DNA from: Fidelibacterota bacterium UBA1611 | GTDB taxonomy: Bacteria; Fidelibacterota; Marinisomatia; Marinisomatales; UBA1611 | Direction of reading: 5' to 3' | Assembly: GCA_002321855.1 (NCBI GenBank) | Contig: DCMX01000181.1 | Location: 1 to 14,373, forward strand | Length of the DNA stretch: 14,373 nucleotides | Shown here: positions 1 through 7,326 of the stretch, piece after piece | Numbering within the stretch: position 1 is the first letter of the stretch | How the letters are laid out: each line of letters starts with the position of its first letter | The notes under the pieces: model-generated | What the model saw: the letters and a program-made list of their open reading frames with translations, nothing else | What the model was told of the DNA's origin: nothing | Databases searched by the model: none | Translations under genes and position numbers: made by a program

Positions 1-16
1 TAACAATCCGTTAAGT

Positions 17-1432
17 TCAATGTTTCTCAAATAAAACGACCGTTTCAATATGCGGTGTGTGGGGAAACATATCCACCATGACTGCACGGTCAACCCTATA
101 GCCATTCTCTGAAAGCACCTTTGCATCCCGTGCCTGGGTAGTGGGGTTACAGGATACATAAACTATCTTTGATGCCTTAAGCTTGGGGATATGTTCTGTC
201 ATGTCTGGGTGCATTCCTGCTCGTGGCGGGTCCAGGATCAGAACATCAGGTCTGGGGATCTTTCTTGGTAGCTGCCCTGTCTTAAAAAAAGTGTCCAGAT
301 TTGCTTTCATGAATTGTGTGTTGGTGATCTTATTACGTTCTGCATTATGTTCTGCATCTTCCAGAGCAGAACGGATCACTTCGAAACCATATACTTTTTT
401 AGCATGGTCAGCCAGATAGAGTGAGATAGAACCTGTTCCGCAATAAAGGTCATAGACCACCTCATTCCCAGATAGACCGGCCGCATTCAAAACCTGATCA
501 TAAAGTTTCTCCCCCTGAACCGTGTTGGTCTGAAAAAAAGAGTTAGCGGATATTTCAAAGGTCAGGCCCCCTATCTTTTCTTCAATCACAGGTTGTCCAT
601 AGATCAGTGTCTCAAACTCTCCAAAGGCTACATCAGCTTTTCTGGTGTTCACATTATTAACTATGGATGTGATCTCAGGAATATTTTCAAGAAGGCCATC
701 TATTAATGGAGAAAGTTTATTCATATCATCGTATGCGGTGACCATATTTACCATTATCTGATCTGTGCGAACACCGAAACGAAGCATTAGATAGCGTAAA
801 AACCCAATATGTGTTTTCGGTTCGTATGGTCGCAGGTCAGGGTTTGCCAGACATATATCACGAGCTTCAGACAGAATCTTATTCCCGATCTTTGGTTGGA
901 TATGACACTCATCAATGTCCAAGATCTTATCATATCTTCCGGGGATATGAAGACCAAGAGCAAATAATGATCCCTTATCCACTGATTCATTTTTCAAAAT
1001 CCAGCGGTTAGAAGAAAAGGTGAATTCCATTTTGTTCCGATAATTGAATATGGGATCAGCTGGAACGATTTTATCAAGCTTGAAACCAGAGAAACCGCCC
1101 AAGCGATCAAAAGAGTCCTCTACCTGCCGGGTCTTTTCAATGATCTGTTCTGAGTAGTCCAGGTTTTGAACCTTGCACCCACCACAAACCCCAAAATGTC
1201 CGCAGGGTGCATCAACAGCCTTGGATGATTCATGAATAATATCTAATGAGCGAGCCTCGGCATAGCCCGGTTTTTTGCGATATACCATGGCTTTAACTGT
1301 TTGGCCTGGGATAGCATTCTTTACAAACACAACAAAATCATTATAGTGGGCCACTCCCTTTCCACCATATGATAATGATTCAATTTTCAGTTCAAGCTCT
1401 GAACCCCTTTTTATATCGAGTCTCTCACTCAC
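17..1432 (-). CDS. rlmD: 23S rRNA (uracil-C5)-methyltransferase, RlmD/RumA type
   Basis: This is a member of the TrmA/RumA family, S-adenosylmethionine-dependent enzymes that make 5-methyluridine in RNA. The 471 residues show a TRAM RNA-binding domain at about 7-66 and an iron-sulfur cysteine set at C77, C83, C86 and C176. The SAM-binding loop DLYCGTGS starts at residue 328, DPPR is at 401-404, the catalytic SCNP has its nucleophile at C428, and the C-terminal MFPHTPHIETV motif is present. All key residues are intact. The four-cysteine cluster fits RlmD/RlmCD better than TrmA, but the exact target (U1939, U747 or both) cannot be read from sequence. The start is a GTG whose first bases overlap the deoC stop by 8 nt (GTGAGTGA), which suggests translational coupling. 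There is no Shine-Dalgarno. It is probably the last gene of a glmM-deoC-rlmD unit. Confidence 0.93.
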   Translation of the reverse strand: MSERLDIKRGSELELKIESLSYGGKGVAHYNDFVVFVKNAIPGQTVKAMVYRKKPGYAEARSLDIIHESSKAVDAPCGHFGVCGGCKVQNLDYSEQIIEKTRQVEDSFDRLGGFSGFKLDKIVPADPIFNYRNKMEFTFSSNRWILKNESVDKGSLFALGLHIPGRYDKILDIDECHIQPKIGNKILSEARDICLANPDLRPYEPKTHIGFLRYLMLRFGVRTDQIMVNMVTAYDDMNKLSPLIDGLLENIPEITSIVNNVNTRKADVAFGEFETLIYGQPVIEEKIGGLTFEISANSFFQTNTVQGEKLYDQVLNAAGLSGNEVVYDLYCGTGSISLYLADHAKKVYGFEVIRSALEDAEHNAERNKITNTQFMKANLDTFFKTGQLPRKIPRPDVLILDPPRAGMHPDMTEHIPKLKASKIVYVSCNPTTQARDAKVLSENGYRVDRAVMVDMFPHTPHIETVVLFEKH

Positions 1433-2078
1433 TCTTCAATTCACTCAGTATTGCGATAGCCGAGCTAGTACCTATCCGGTTCGCACCCGCAGTCACCATT
1501 GTATTTAGATCGGATAATGTATTGATGCCACCGCTAGCTTTCACACCCATTTCCTTACCAACTGTTTTCCGCATAAGTCTTACATCTTCTGCTGTAGCAC
1601 CCTTTATAGAGAATCCCGTGGATGTTTTTACAAAGTGGGCTCCCATAGTTTTGGCAATATTACAGACGGTCACTTTTTCTTCATTGGTCAATAGACATGT
1701 TTCGATTATGATCTTCACACAATTTCCGTCTGCCGCGTTCACGACCTGACCTATTTCTCTGTTTATTAGATCTAAATTGCCATCTTTTAGGGCACCAACG
1801 TTGATAACCATATCAATTTCTTCTGCTCCCTGGTGTATAACAAAACGGGTCTCGGCATACTTCATTTCGGGTGACACAGCACCTATGGGGAATCCAATCG
1901 TGGTTCCTACCTTGGTTTCATGATCCTGGAGATATTCAACGGCGAAAGGCACATAAACTGGATTAACGCACACAGAAACAAAATCATGTTTGATTGCATC
2001 CTTGCACAATTGCCCAATATCAGATATGGTCGCATCCGTTCTGAGAAGAGTATGATCGATGAGCCTGGCGATATTCAC
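1425..2078 (-). CDS. deoC: Deoxyribose-phosphate aldolase
   Basis: DeoC cleaves 2-deoxyribose-5-phosphate to glyceraldehyde-3-phosphate and acetaldehyde in deoxynucleoside catabolism. The 217-residue class I aldolase barrel is full length for the bacterial family. The Schiff-base lysine is K151 in VKTSTGFS, the second active-site lysine is K180 in VKASGGI, and the acidic partner is D89 in DMVIN. The N-terminus MNIARLIDHTLL is typical of the family. Translation starts at a GTG 3 nt after the stop of the upstream phosphohexomutase gene and ends inside the start of rlmD, so all three genes are probably co-translated. No phosphopentomutase, nucleoside phosphorylase or deo repressor is visible. 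The upstream mutase could conceivably supply deoxyribose-5-phosphate, but that is speculation. Confidence 0.96.
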   Translation of the reverse strand: MNIARLIDHTLLRTDATISDIGQLCKDAIKHDFVSVCVNPVYVPFAVEYLQDHETKVGTTIGFPIGAVSPEMKYAETRFVIHQGAEEIDMVINVGALKDGNLDLINREIGQVVNAADGNCVKIIIETCLLTNEEKVTVCNIAKTMGAHFVKTSTGFSIKGATAEDVRLMRKTVGKEMGVKASGGINTLSDLNTMVTAGANRIGTSSAIAILSELKSE

Positions 2079-2081
2079 GAA

Positions 2082-3419
2082 TCAGATAAGATCTTTTATC
2101 TTTCTTATTAACTCTTCTGCCTGATGTTTCACTGGTGCTTCTGCATATATTCGGATGATATGTTCTGTATTGGATCTTCGTAGGTGGACCCATTGATCAT
2201 CCCATGTAAACTTAATTCCATCCAGTGTATTCTTCTCAGCATCATCAAAGGCTGTACTGACCTTTTCAATCAAGGCTTCCGGGTCAATGCCTTCCAAGTT
2301 GATCTTATCCTTGATGATCTCAAACTGGGGTAGCCCCTGATGGATCGCGCTCAAGGGTTTATTAGTTTGTGACATCCTATTCAACACCATTGCAACCGCC
2401 ACAAGAGAATCACGACCCAAATGAGCCTCCCGTAGTATGACCCCACCATTCCCTTCACCACCAAAATTAGCATTTATCTCGTTCATTTTATTTACAACAT
2501 TGATCTCACCAACAGAGGACCGAACAACCTTACAGCCATTCTCCTCAGCAAGTTTATCAAGAGCAAGGGATGTGGACAGGTTGGTCACGAACGTTTCTTT
2601 TTTATCCACATCTTTCATGTAGCCATCAGCTGCCAGAACCAGAGTATACTCTTCGCCCAGCGGTTTTCCCCTCTCACTTACGACAGCAAGTCTATCTGCA
2701 TCAGGGTCCACTGCAAATCCAGCGTCTGCTTTTTGATCTATCACATTCTGGACTAGGTCTGACAGATTTTCTGGCAATGGTTCAGTCCCCCTTGTGAAGT
2801 TGCCATTTGGTTCACAGTTGATCTCTGTCACATCACAACCCAGTGATCTCAGCATAGCTGGAAGGGCGTTCGCGCCGCCGCCATTGACAGCATCAACAAC
2901 AACCCTAAAACTGCGGTCCTGGATACGATTAAGATCAATACAGGAAAGACTGGCACAGGCAATAACATGTTTCTGGATAGCATTCTTTTCCGGCCATACC
3001 ATACCATCTTCATCTTCACTATCCAAGACCGGGTCATCATCCACAAGTGCAAACAATTTTTCACATTCATTTAAATGAAAAAAAGTGCTATCACCACGGA
3101 GAAACTTCATACCATTCCATTCAATAGGGTTATGACTGGCAGTAATAATGAAACCACCGACTGCTTCAGTATTATGAACCATGAACTGTACCGTTGGAGT
3201 GGGTACGATACCACAAAGAATGACCGTTCGACCTAAGCGAACAAGCTCATCTAACATGACACTGACGATATCTTCTCCGGATTGTCGGCTATCACATCCA
3301 GCCATCAGGACCCCTTCCGGCAGGACCTGATGAAGCCCACGAGCATATCTTTTCACTGTTTCCGGAGTAAGATCAGTATCACTGATACCTCTTACTCCGG
3401 AAATACTTCTGATCAGCAT
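2082..3419 (-). CDS. glmM: Phosphoglucosamine mutase-like alpha-D-phosphohexomutase
   Basis: This enzyme of the phosphoglucomutase/phosphomannomutase superfamily most likely interconverts glucosamine-6-phosphate and glucosamine-1-phosphate for UDP-GlcNAc, peptidoglycan and LPS synthesis. Its 445 residues show all four active-site loops: the phosphoserine loop TASHNP (S95), the metal-binding loop DPDADR (238-243), a sugar-binding loop GEGNGG (321-326) and the phosphate-binding loop RRSNTEH (414-420). GEGNGG replaces the GEQSGH/GEMSGH of classical bacterial GlmM and PMM/PGM. The ASHNPxxWNG form resembles the type annotated as phosphoglucosamine mutase in Bacteroidetes and archaea. Substrate is therefore less certain than mechanism; phosphomannomutase or phosphopentomutase activity is an alternative. 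The start is ATG with no Shine-Dalgarno. A strong terminator precedes the gene, so it needs its own promoter. deoC follows after 3 nt. Confidence 0.88.
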   Translation of the reverse strand: MLIRSISGVRGISDTDLTPETVKRYARGLHQVLPEGVLMAGCDSRQSGEDIVSVMLDELVRLGRTVILCGIVPTPTVQFMVHNTEAVGGFIITASHNPIEWNGMKFLRGDSTFFHLNECEKLFALVDDDPVLDSEDEDGMVWPEKNAIQKHVIACASLSCIDLNRIQDRSFRVVVDAVNGGGANALPAMLRSLGCDVTEINCEPNGNFTRGTEPLPENLSDLVQNVIDQKADAGFAVDPDADRLAVVSERGKPLGEEYTLVLAADGYMKDVDKKETFVTNLSTSLALDKLAEENGCKVVRSSVGEINVVNKMNEINANFGGEGNGGVILREAHLGRDSLVAVAMVLNRMSQTNKPLSAIHQGLPQFEIIKDKINLEGIDPEALIEKVSTAFDDAEKNTLDGIKFTWDDQWVHLRRSNTEHIIRIYAEAPVKHQAEELIRKIKDLI

Positions 3420-3436
3420 AGTCTATAAATACTTGA

Positions 3437-3454
3437 TTAATTCAATGGAATTAA
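3437..3454. promoter_or_regulatory. Short inverted repeat upstream of glmM
   Basis: Perfect 7-bp arms TTAATTC and GAATTAA are separated by AATG, about 18 bp upstream of the glmM ATG, in the only gap where the glmM-deoC-rlmD unit could have its promoter. It could be an operator or simply a weak leader hairpin. The region is AT-rich, so chance is a real possibility. I could not assign convincing -35/-10 boxes nearby. Confidence 0.25.
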
Positions 3455-3487
3455 ATTCGTGAGGTTATTCATGTGTTCCAAAAAATA

Positions 3488-3517
3488 AAAAGGGTTCGAT
3501 ACTTATCGAACCCTTTT
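3488..3517 (-). terminator. Strong intrinsic terminator after rpsU
   Basis: Arms AAAAGGGTTCGATA (3488-3501) and TATCGAACCCTTTT (3504-3517) are perfectly complementary around a CT centre, so in RNA the stem is about 12-13 bp with a small loop. On the minus strand it is followed by a T-rich tail (TTTTTATTTTT, reading into 3481). It lies 22 nt past the rpsU stop codon and about 68 nt upstream of glmM, so it separates the upstream gene cluster from glmM-deoC-rlmD. The plus-strand side lacks a T-run, so it acts mainly in the minus direction. Confidence 0.93.
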
Positions 3518-3539
3518 ACGTTATAATTATATCAGGAAA

Positions 3540-3770
3540 CTACCGGCGACGGCGATTAGCTCTTGGATTATTTCTCAGGGCCTCAATTCGTGCCATACGA
3601 GCTCTGCGTCGTACTGCTTTTTTATTGGCCTCTCGTTTTTCATCACTTGGTTTAACATAGAAAGATCGGCTGCGTACCTCCCGAAGGATCCCAGCCCGCT
3701 CCCATTTTTTCTTGAACCGGCGAAGGGCCCGCTCCAGAGATTCTCTCTCCCTTACTTGAATTTCAATCAC
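3540..3770 (-). CDS. rpsU: 30S ribosomal protein bS21
   Basis: bS21 is a small basic protein of the 30S platform that lies near the 3' end of 16S rRNA and assists initiation. From the GTG at 3770 the protein is 76 residues, beginning (M)IEIQVRERES and continuing with the family signatures ALRRFKKKWERAG and REVRSRSFYVKPS, then a very Arg-rich tail ending RRRR. An ATG ten codons further up (3800) is in frame, but the AAGGAGG at 3779-3785 would then be inside the gene. The family N-terminus also begins at the GTG, so I choose GTG. The protein is slightly longer than the usual 64-71 residues because of the C-terminal tail. The gene follows ksgA, another factor acting near the 16S 3' end, after an 81-nt gap, and is closed by a strong terminator. 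Its leader structure suggests translational control. Confidence 0.95.
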   Translation of the reverse strand: MIEIQVRERESLERALRRFKKKWERAGILREVRSRSFYVKPSDEKREANKKAVRRRARMARIEALRNNPRANRRRR

Positions 3771-3840
3771 TAAGATCGCCTCCTTAAGGTCTGTTGTCAT
3801 TCAATCAGAATAGCCGGCGATTTTACCGGCTGATCTTGAG
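3770..3840 (-). promoter_or_regulatory. Candidate switching leader of rpsU
   Basis: Two competing pairings can be drawn in the rpsU leader RNA. One is a local hairpin, AGCCGG (3826-3831) with CCGGCT (3812-3817), with an 8-nt loop. The other is a long-range stem: CTCAAGATCAGCC (3828-3840) pairs with GGCGATCTTAG (3770-3780) through 3, 6 and 2 bp with two single-base bulges. The long-range stem covers the last two bases of the Shine-Dalgarno and reaches the first base of the GTG. Both use the GCC at 3828-3830, so they exclude each other. The complementarity is visible in the sequence; a regulatory role is inference. Confidence 0.35.
3779..3785 (-). promoter_or_regulatory. Perfect Shine-Dalgarno of rpsU
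   Basis: The minus strand reads AAGGAGG followed by eight bases (CGATCTTA) and then GTG. This is complete complementarity to the canonical anti-Shine-Dalgarno at ideal spacing. It fixes the rpsU start at 3770 rather than at the ATG at 3800. No other start codon in the window has a comparable site at normal spacing. Confidence 0.9.
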
Positions 3841-3851
3841 ACAAACAAGGA

Positions 3852-4616
3852 CTAAACCAGAGACGCAAACTCTTCAATTGTAAGGTCCTCTGGCCGACGA
3901 GAAAAATCGATTTTTTCAACAGCCCCATCTGGGAAGGACCAACCTTTCAAGGTGTTTCGAAGCATCTTGCGGCGTTGGCCAAATGCTGCTGAAACAATCT
4001 TATTAAAACGTAAATAATCTGAATCTGGGACAAGGGGTTGTTCTTTCTTTGTAAACCGTAATATTGCAGACTCTACTCTTGGTCGGGGTATAAATACGTT
4101 TGGAGAGATCGTGAAACAATATTCAACATCCAGATAGGCCCTTGTTACCACGGTAAGCCGTCCATAAGCCTTTGTGCCAGCATTCGCTGATAATCGTTCG
4201 GCTACTTCTTTTTGCATCATGATAAACGCGTCTGACCAATAATCCAGTTGTTCAATGAGCCAAAAAATGATGGGTGAAGTAATATTATAAGGGATGTTTC
4301 CTATGACGCGTACTGGGTTTTCAATGGGCATTTCATCAATTTGCTGCAATAAAATATCACCATGAATGATAATTAGATCTTGCAGTTCAGTTTGATCCTG
4401 TAAATACTTGATAAGTAGTGGGTCAACTTCAACAGCAACCATTGCCTTCACTTTTGAAAGGATTCTTTCGGTCAAAACGCCTTCGCCAGGACCGATCTCT
4501 AATATTAGATCATCGGGGCGGGGATCAATAGTTCGGGTAATTCGTTTTAATAGATTGGGGTCCGCCAAAAAATTCTGGCCCCATTTCTTTCGGAAACTAT
4601 GATTCTTATTAACCAC
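3852..4616 (-). CDS. ksgA: 16S rRNA dimethyladenosine transferase KsgA/RsmA
   Basis: This enzyme dimethylates the two adjacent adenosines of the helix 45 loop near the 3' end of 16S rRNA (A1518/A1519 in E. coli numbering) late in 30S assembly. The 254 residues show GQNFL (13-17), the SAM-binding EIGPGEG (40-46), EVD (63-65), GD (86-87), the catalytic NIPY (107-110) and FIPRPRVESA (175-184), followed by the small C-terminal domain. All motifs are intact. The start is GTG; an in-frame TGA lies a few codons upstream and no ATG is available near the N-terminus. There is no clear Shine-Dalgarno. It follows tatD after an AT-rich 80-nt gap and precedes rpsU. Proximity of metG, tatD and ksgA is also seen in Bacillus, so the order is probably an old conserved neighbourhood. 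Confidence 0.96.
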   Translation of the reverse strand: MVNKNHSFRKKWGQNFLADPNLLKRITRTIDPRPDDLILEIGPGEGVLTERILSKVKAMVAVEVDPLLIKYLQDQTELQDLIIIHGDILLQQIDEMPIENPVRVIGNIPYNITSPIIFWLIEQLDYWSDAFIMMQKEVAERLSANAGTKAYGRLTVVTRAYLDVEYCFTISPNVFIPRPRVESAILRFTKKEQPLVPDSDYLRFNKIVSAAFGQRRKMLRNTLKGWSFPDGAVEKIDFSRRPEDLTIEEFASLV

Positions 4617-4638
4617 AGAATATCCGCTTCACTATAAG

Positions 4639-4654
4639 ACCAATATAAATTGGT
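4639..4654. repeat. Small palindrome in the tatD-ksgA gap
   Basis: ACCAAT and ATTGGT flank ATAA, giving a perfect 6-bp stem with a 4-nt loop. A second ATATTGGT at 4685-4692 is complementary to ACCAATAT at 4639-4646, so an alternative 8-bp pairing exists. Neither is followed by a convincing T-run on the minus strand, so I do not call a terminator. It may be a leader structure or operator for ksgA, or chance in AT-rich DNA. Confidence 0.25.
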
Positions 4655-4696
4655 GATTTAATATACATTCATAATACTCATTGAATATTGGTATTA

Positions 4697-5458
4697 TTAT
4701 AGTTTCAGGTTGAAAAGTTTTACCGCATTTGCAGTAGTTCTTTCAGCAATAACTTCTAATGATACATCATGGATATCACTAAGCTTTTCAGCCACGAACC
4801 TTGTGCGTCCAGGCTCGTTGGGTTTACCACGATAGGGAACCGGACTCAGAAAGGGACAGTCTGTTTCCACCAGAGTTCTATCCAAAGGAACATTTTTTGC
4901 TACTTCCGATAGGTGACTATTCTTAAAGGTCAGATTCCCCGAGAACGATATATAGTAACCCATATCCATGAATATTTGCGCTGTTTCTATAGTGCTGGAA
5001 AAGCAGTGTGACACACCAATTACATCTGGGAACTCTGAGAGTATCTTGATCAGATCTGTGTCAGCATCTCGGTTATGAAAAATAACTGGCTTTTTTAGCT
5101 CTTGTGCTATATTCATTTGATCACGAAAAACACTTTTCTGAATCTCCGGATCTGAAATATTGCGGTAATAATCCAGCCCCATCTCTCCAACAGCTACCAT
5201 ACCGTCAAAGCTCATTAGCTCATAGATCTGATCGATAAAATCCATTGGTGCATTCTTTGCATCATGGGGGTGAACCCCAGCAGATGCGAAAATGTTCTGA
5301 TTGGTTTGGGATAGTAGCAAAGATGATCGTGAATCATCCATATTGGTCCCCACACATATAAAATGGGTGACATCTAATTCTTTTGCACGATCTAGGACCG
5401 CTGGTAGGTCATTCTTTAGATCATCATAAAATAAGTGACAATGGGTATCTATGAGCAT
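4697..5458 (-). CDS. tatD: TatD-family metal-dependent deoxyribonuclease
   Basis: This is a TIM-barrel amidohydrolase-fold nuclease of the TatD/YcfH/YjjV family, cytoplasmic and generally linked to DNA processing and repair. The 253-residue length is normal. The expected metal ligands are all visible: H6 and H8 in DTHCH, E92 in GEMGLDYYR, H128 in IFHNRD, H151 in VSHCF and D200 in VETDCPFLSP. The ATG overlaps the metG stop by one base (TGATG), which points to translational coupling. Which TatD paralogue this corresponds to cannot be told from sequence. The metG-tatD adjacency is widely conserved in bacteria. Confidence 0.95.
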   Translation of the reverse strand: MLIDTHCHLFYDDLKNDLPAVLDRAKELDVTHFICVGTNMDDSRSSLLLSQTNQNIFASAGVHPHDAKNAPMDFIDQIYELMSFDGMVAVGEMGLDYYRNISDPEIQKSVFRDQMNIAQELKKPVIFHNRDADTDLIKILSEFPDVIGVSHCFSSTIETAQIFMDMGYYISFSGNLTFKNSHLSEVAKNVPLDRTLVETDCPFLSPVPYRGKPNEPGRTRFVAEKLSDIHDVSLEVIAERTTANAVKLFNLKL

Positions 5459-7326
5459 CAGGAAACATTGAGACCAGAAGGAAGGTCGTTATCATCAAGC
5501 CCTACCAGTGTCAGCGAGCTCTCATCAGAAGCAGCCAATAGCATTCCCTGAGATTCAACCCCCTTGATCTCTACTGGTTTAAGGTTTGCGACCAGGATGA
5601 CCTTTTTCCCAATAAGATCGTCTGGCTTATAGTATTCTGCAATACCAGCCACGATCTGTCGGGTATCTGCACCCATTTTGACCTGAATCTTCAATAATCG
5701 GTCCGCACCATCTACTTTTTCTGCTTGAACAATTTCAGCTGTCCTGAGATCAACCTTTTTAAAATCTTCAAACGTGATCATATTCTCCGGGTTTTCAACT
5801 TTTATTTCGGGTTTTTGTTTTTCCATTTTTAACTCAATTCTAGGGAATAATGGTTCATGGTGTCTTAATTCTCTGCCAGGTTGGAGCCCCCCCCACTTGG
5901 GTGATACGGAATCATTGTTGAGGGCATGAAAAAGATCTTTTGTTCGATTGGGCATGACCGGTGACAGTAGCATGGCGCTAATTCTCAAGGATTCCGCCGC
6001 AGTATACAATACCCGACCAGCTGAACTCTTATCTTCCTTAATCAGTTTCCAAGGAGCCTGATATTCCATATATCGATTGACGCTACGTATGAACTGAAAT
6101 ATTTCTTCGATCGCATCATTGATGTTCATTGATCTTATCTTATCATTTACCAGCTCAACCAGATCCTCTGCGGAAGACCTTATATCCAGCTCAGGCTGGG
6201 TTAGCTTACCAGGCTCCGGAAGTATACCAGCAAAGTTCTTTTTCACCAATGTAGTGATACGGCTTAACAGATTGCCAAAATCATTTGCCAGGTCACTATT
6301 GTATCGTTTAATAAAAGACTCCAGGGTAAAATTGGCATCCTGTCCTAATACCATTTCGCGCATGAGATAATATCGAACTGGGTCAACACCATAATCATCT
6401 ATCAGGTCCATTGGGTCTATCACGTTTCCCATTGATTTACTCATTTTAGATTCCCCCATTAGCCACCAGCCATGAGCAAAAATGGATACCGGAAGCTCGA
6501 TCTTGGCAGACATGAGCATGGTTGGCCAGTACACTGCGTGCGTGGTCAAGATATCCTTCCCAATAAGATGATATGACGCTGGCCACCACTTACTAAAAGA
6601 TTCTTGATCACTACTGAACCCTGCCGCAGTAATATAATTTATGAGCGCATCAAACCAGACATATGTCACATAGTTTGAATCAAAAGGAAGTTCGATTCCC
6701 CAGTTCAATCTCGATTTTGGACGGGAAATACACAGATCATTAAGCGGTTGTTTTAAAAATCCTGCGATTTCATTCTTGCGATGTTCAGGCTGAATGAATG
6801 TTGGATGGGAGCTAATATGATCTATTAGTGCTTGCTGATAGTTCCCCATTTTAAAAAAATAATTCTTTTCTTTGAGTTCTTTGATATCCCGAAATTCTCC
6901 AGTCTGTGCTTCCTTATCAGTGATGAAACGCTCTTCGGAGACCGAGTATAATCCTTCGTACTCATCCTCGTAAATATCCCCGTTGGCATAAACCCTCTCC
7001 AGTATATCCTGAACCACTCTTTTATGCCTATCTTCCGTGGTACGGATGAAATCATCATTAGAGATATGAAGTTTTTCCCATAACCTTGTGAATCTTGGGG
7101 CCATTTCATCACAATGTTGCTGCGGTGCTACATCACGATTCGAAGCAGCCTGCTGAACCTTCTGACCATGCTCATCAAGCCCAGTTAAAAATAAGGTTTC
7201 TTCACCAGCATTACGATGGTATCGGGATAGAACATCTGCCAAAATGGTCGTATAAGCATGACCGATATGAGGATCATCATTAACATAATAGATCGGTGTG
7301 GTGATATAGAATGCTCTATTATTCAT
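5458..7326 (-). CDS. metG: Methionyl-tRNA synthetase with C-terminal tRNA-binding domain
   Basis: MetG charges initiator and elongator tRNA-Met in the cytoplasm. The 622-residue protein has HIGH at 20-23 and KMSKS at 294-298 in GESKMSKSMGN. An anticodon-binding helical domain follows to about residue 480. A C-terminal EMAP/CsaA-like OB-fold tRNA-binding domain lies at about 510-622 (motifs RQIVAGIAEYY and VANLKPVEIKGVESQGM). The connective-peptide region that often carries CxxC zinc knuckles has none: the usual Cys positions read GLYSVSEERF. This is therefore a zinc-free form. The ATG overlaps the holB stop (ATGA), and the stop overlaps the tatD ATG. There is no Shine-Dalgarno. Confidence 0.97.
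   Translation of the reverse strand: MNNRAFYITTPIYYVNDDPHIGHAYTTILADVLSRYHRNAGEETLFLTGLDEHGQKVQQAASNRDVAPQQHCDEMAPRFTRLWEKLHISNDDFIRTTEDRHKRVVQDILERVYANGDIYEDEYEGLYSVSEERFITDKEAQTGEFRDIKELKEKNYFFKMGNYQQALIDHISSHPTFIQPEHRKNEIAGFLKQPLNDLCISRPKSRLNWGIELPFDSNYVTYVWFDALINYITAAGFSSDQESFSKWWPASYHLIGKDILTTHAVYWPTMLMSAKIELPVSIFAHGWWLMGESKMSKSMGNVIDPMDLIDDYGVDPVRYYLMREMVLGQDANFTLESFIKRYNSDLANDFGNLLSRITTLVKKNFAGILPEPGKLTQPELDIRSSAEDLVELVNDKIRSMNINDAIEEIFQFIRSVNRYMEYQAPWKLIKEDKSSAGRVLYTAAESLRISAMLLSPVMPNRTKDLFHALNNDSVSPKWGGLQPGRELRHHEPLFPRIELKMEKQKPEIKVENPENMITFEDFKKVDLRTAEIVQAEKVDGADRLLKIQVKMGADTRQIVAGIAEYYKPDDLIGKKVILVANLKPVEIKGVESQGMLLAASDESSLTLVGLDDNDLPSGLNVS

Noticed and set aside
1369..1749. Plus-strand open frame opposite rlmD and deoC
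   Set aside because: It is antisense to two genes with complete catalytic motifs, shows no recognisable domain and has no ribosome binding site.
3812..3831. AGCCGG/CCGGCT hairpin as an intrinsic terminator after ksgA
   Set aside because: It has only 6 bp and is followed by ATTCTGATTG rather than a T-run. It fits better as part of the rpsU leader.
4617..4696. Possible terminator between tatD and ksgA
   Set aside because: Inverted repeats are present but short and AT-rich, with no following T-run on the minus strand.
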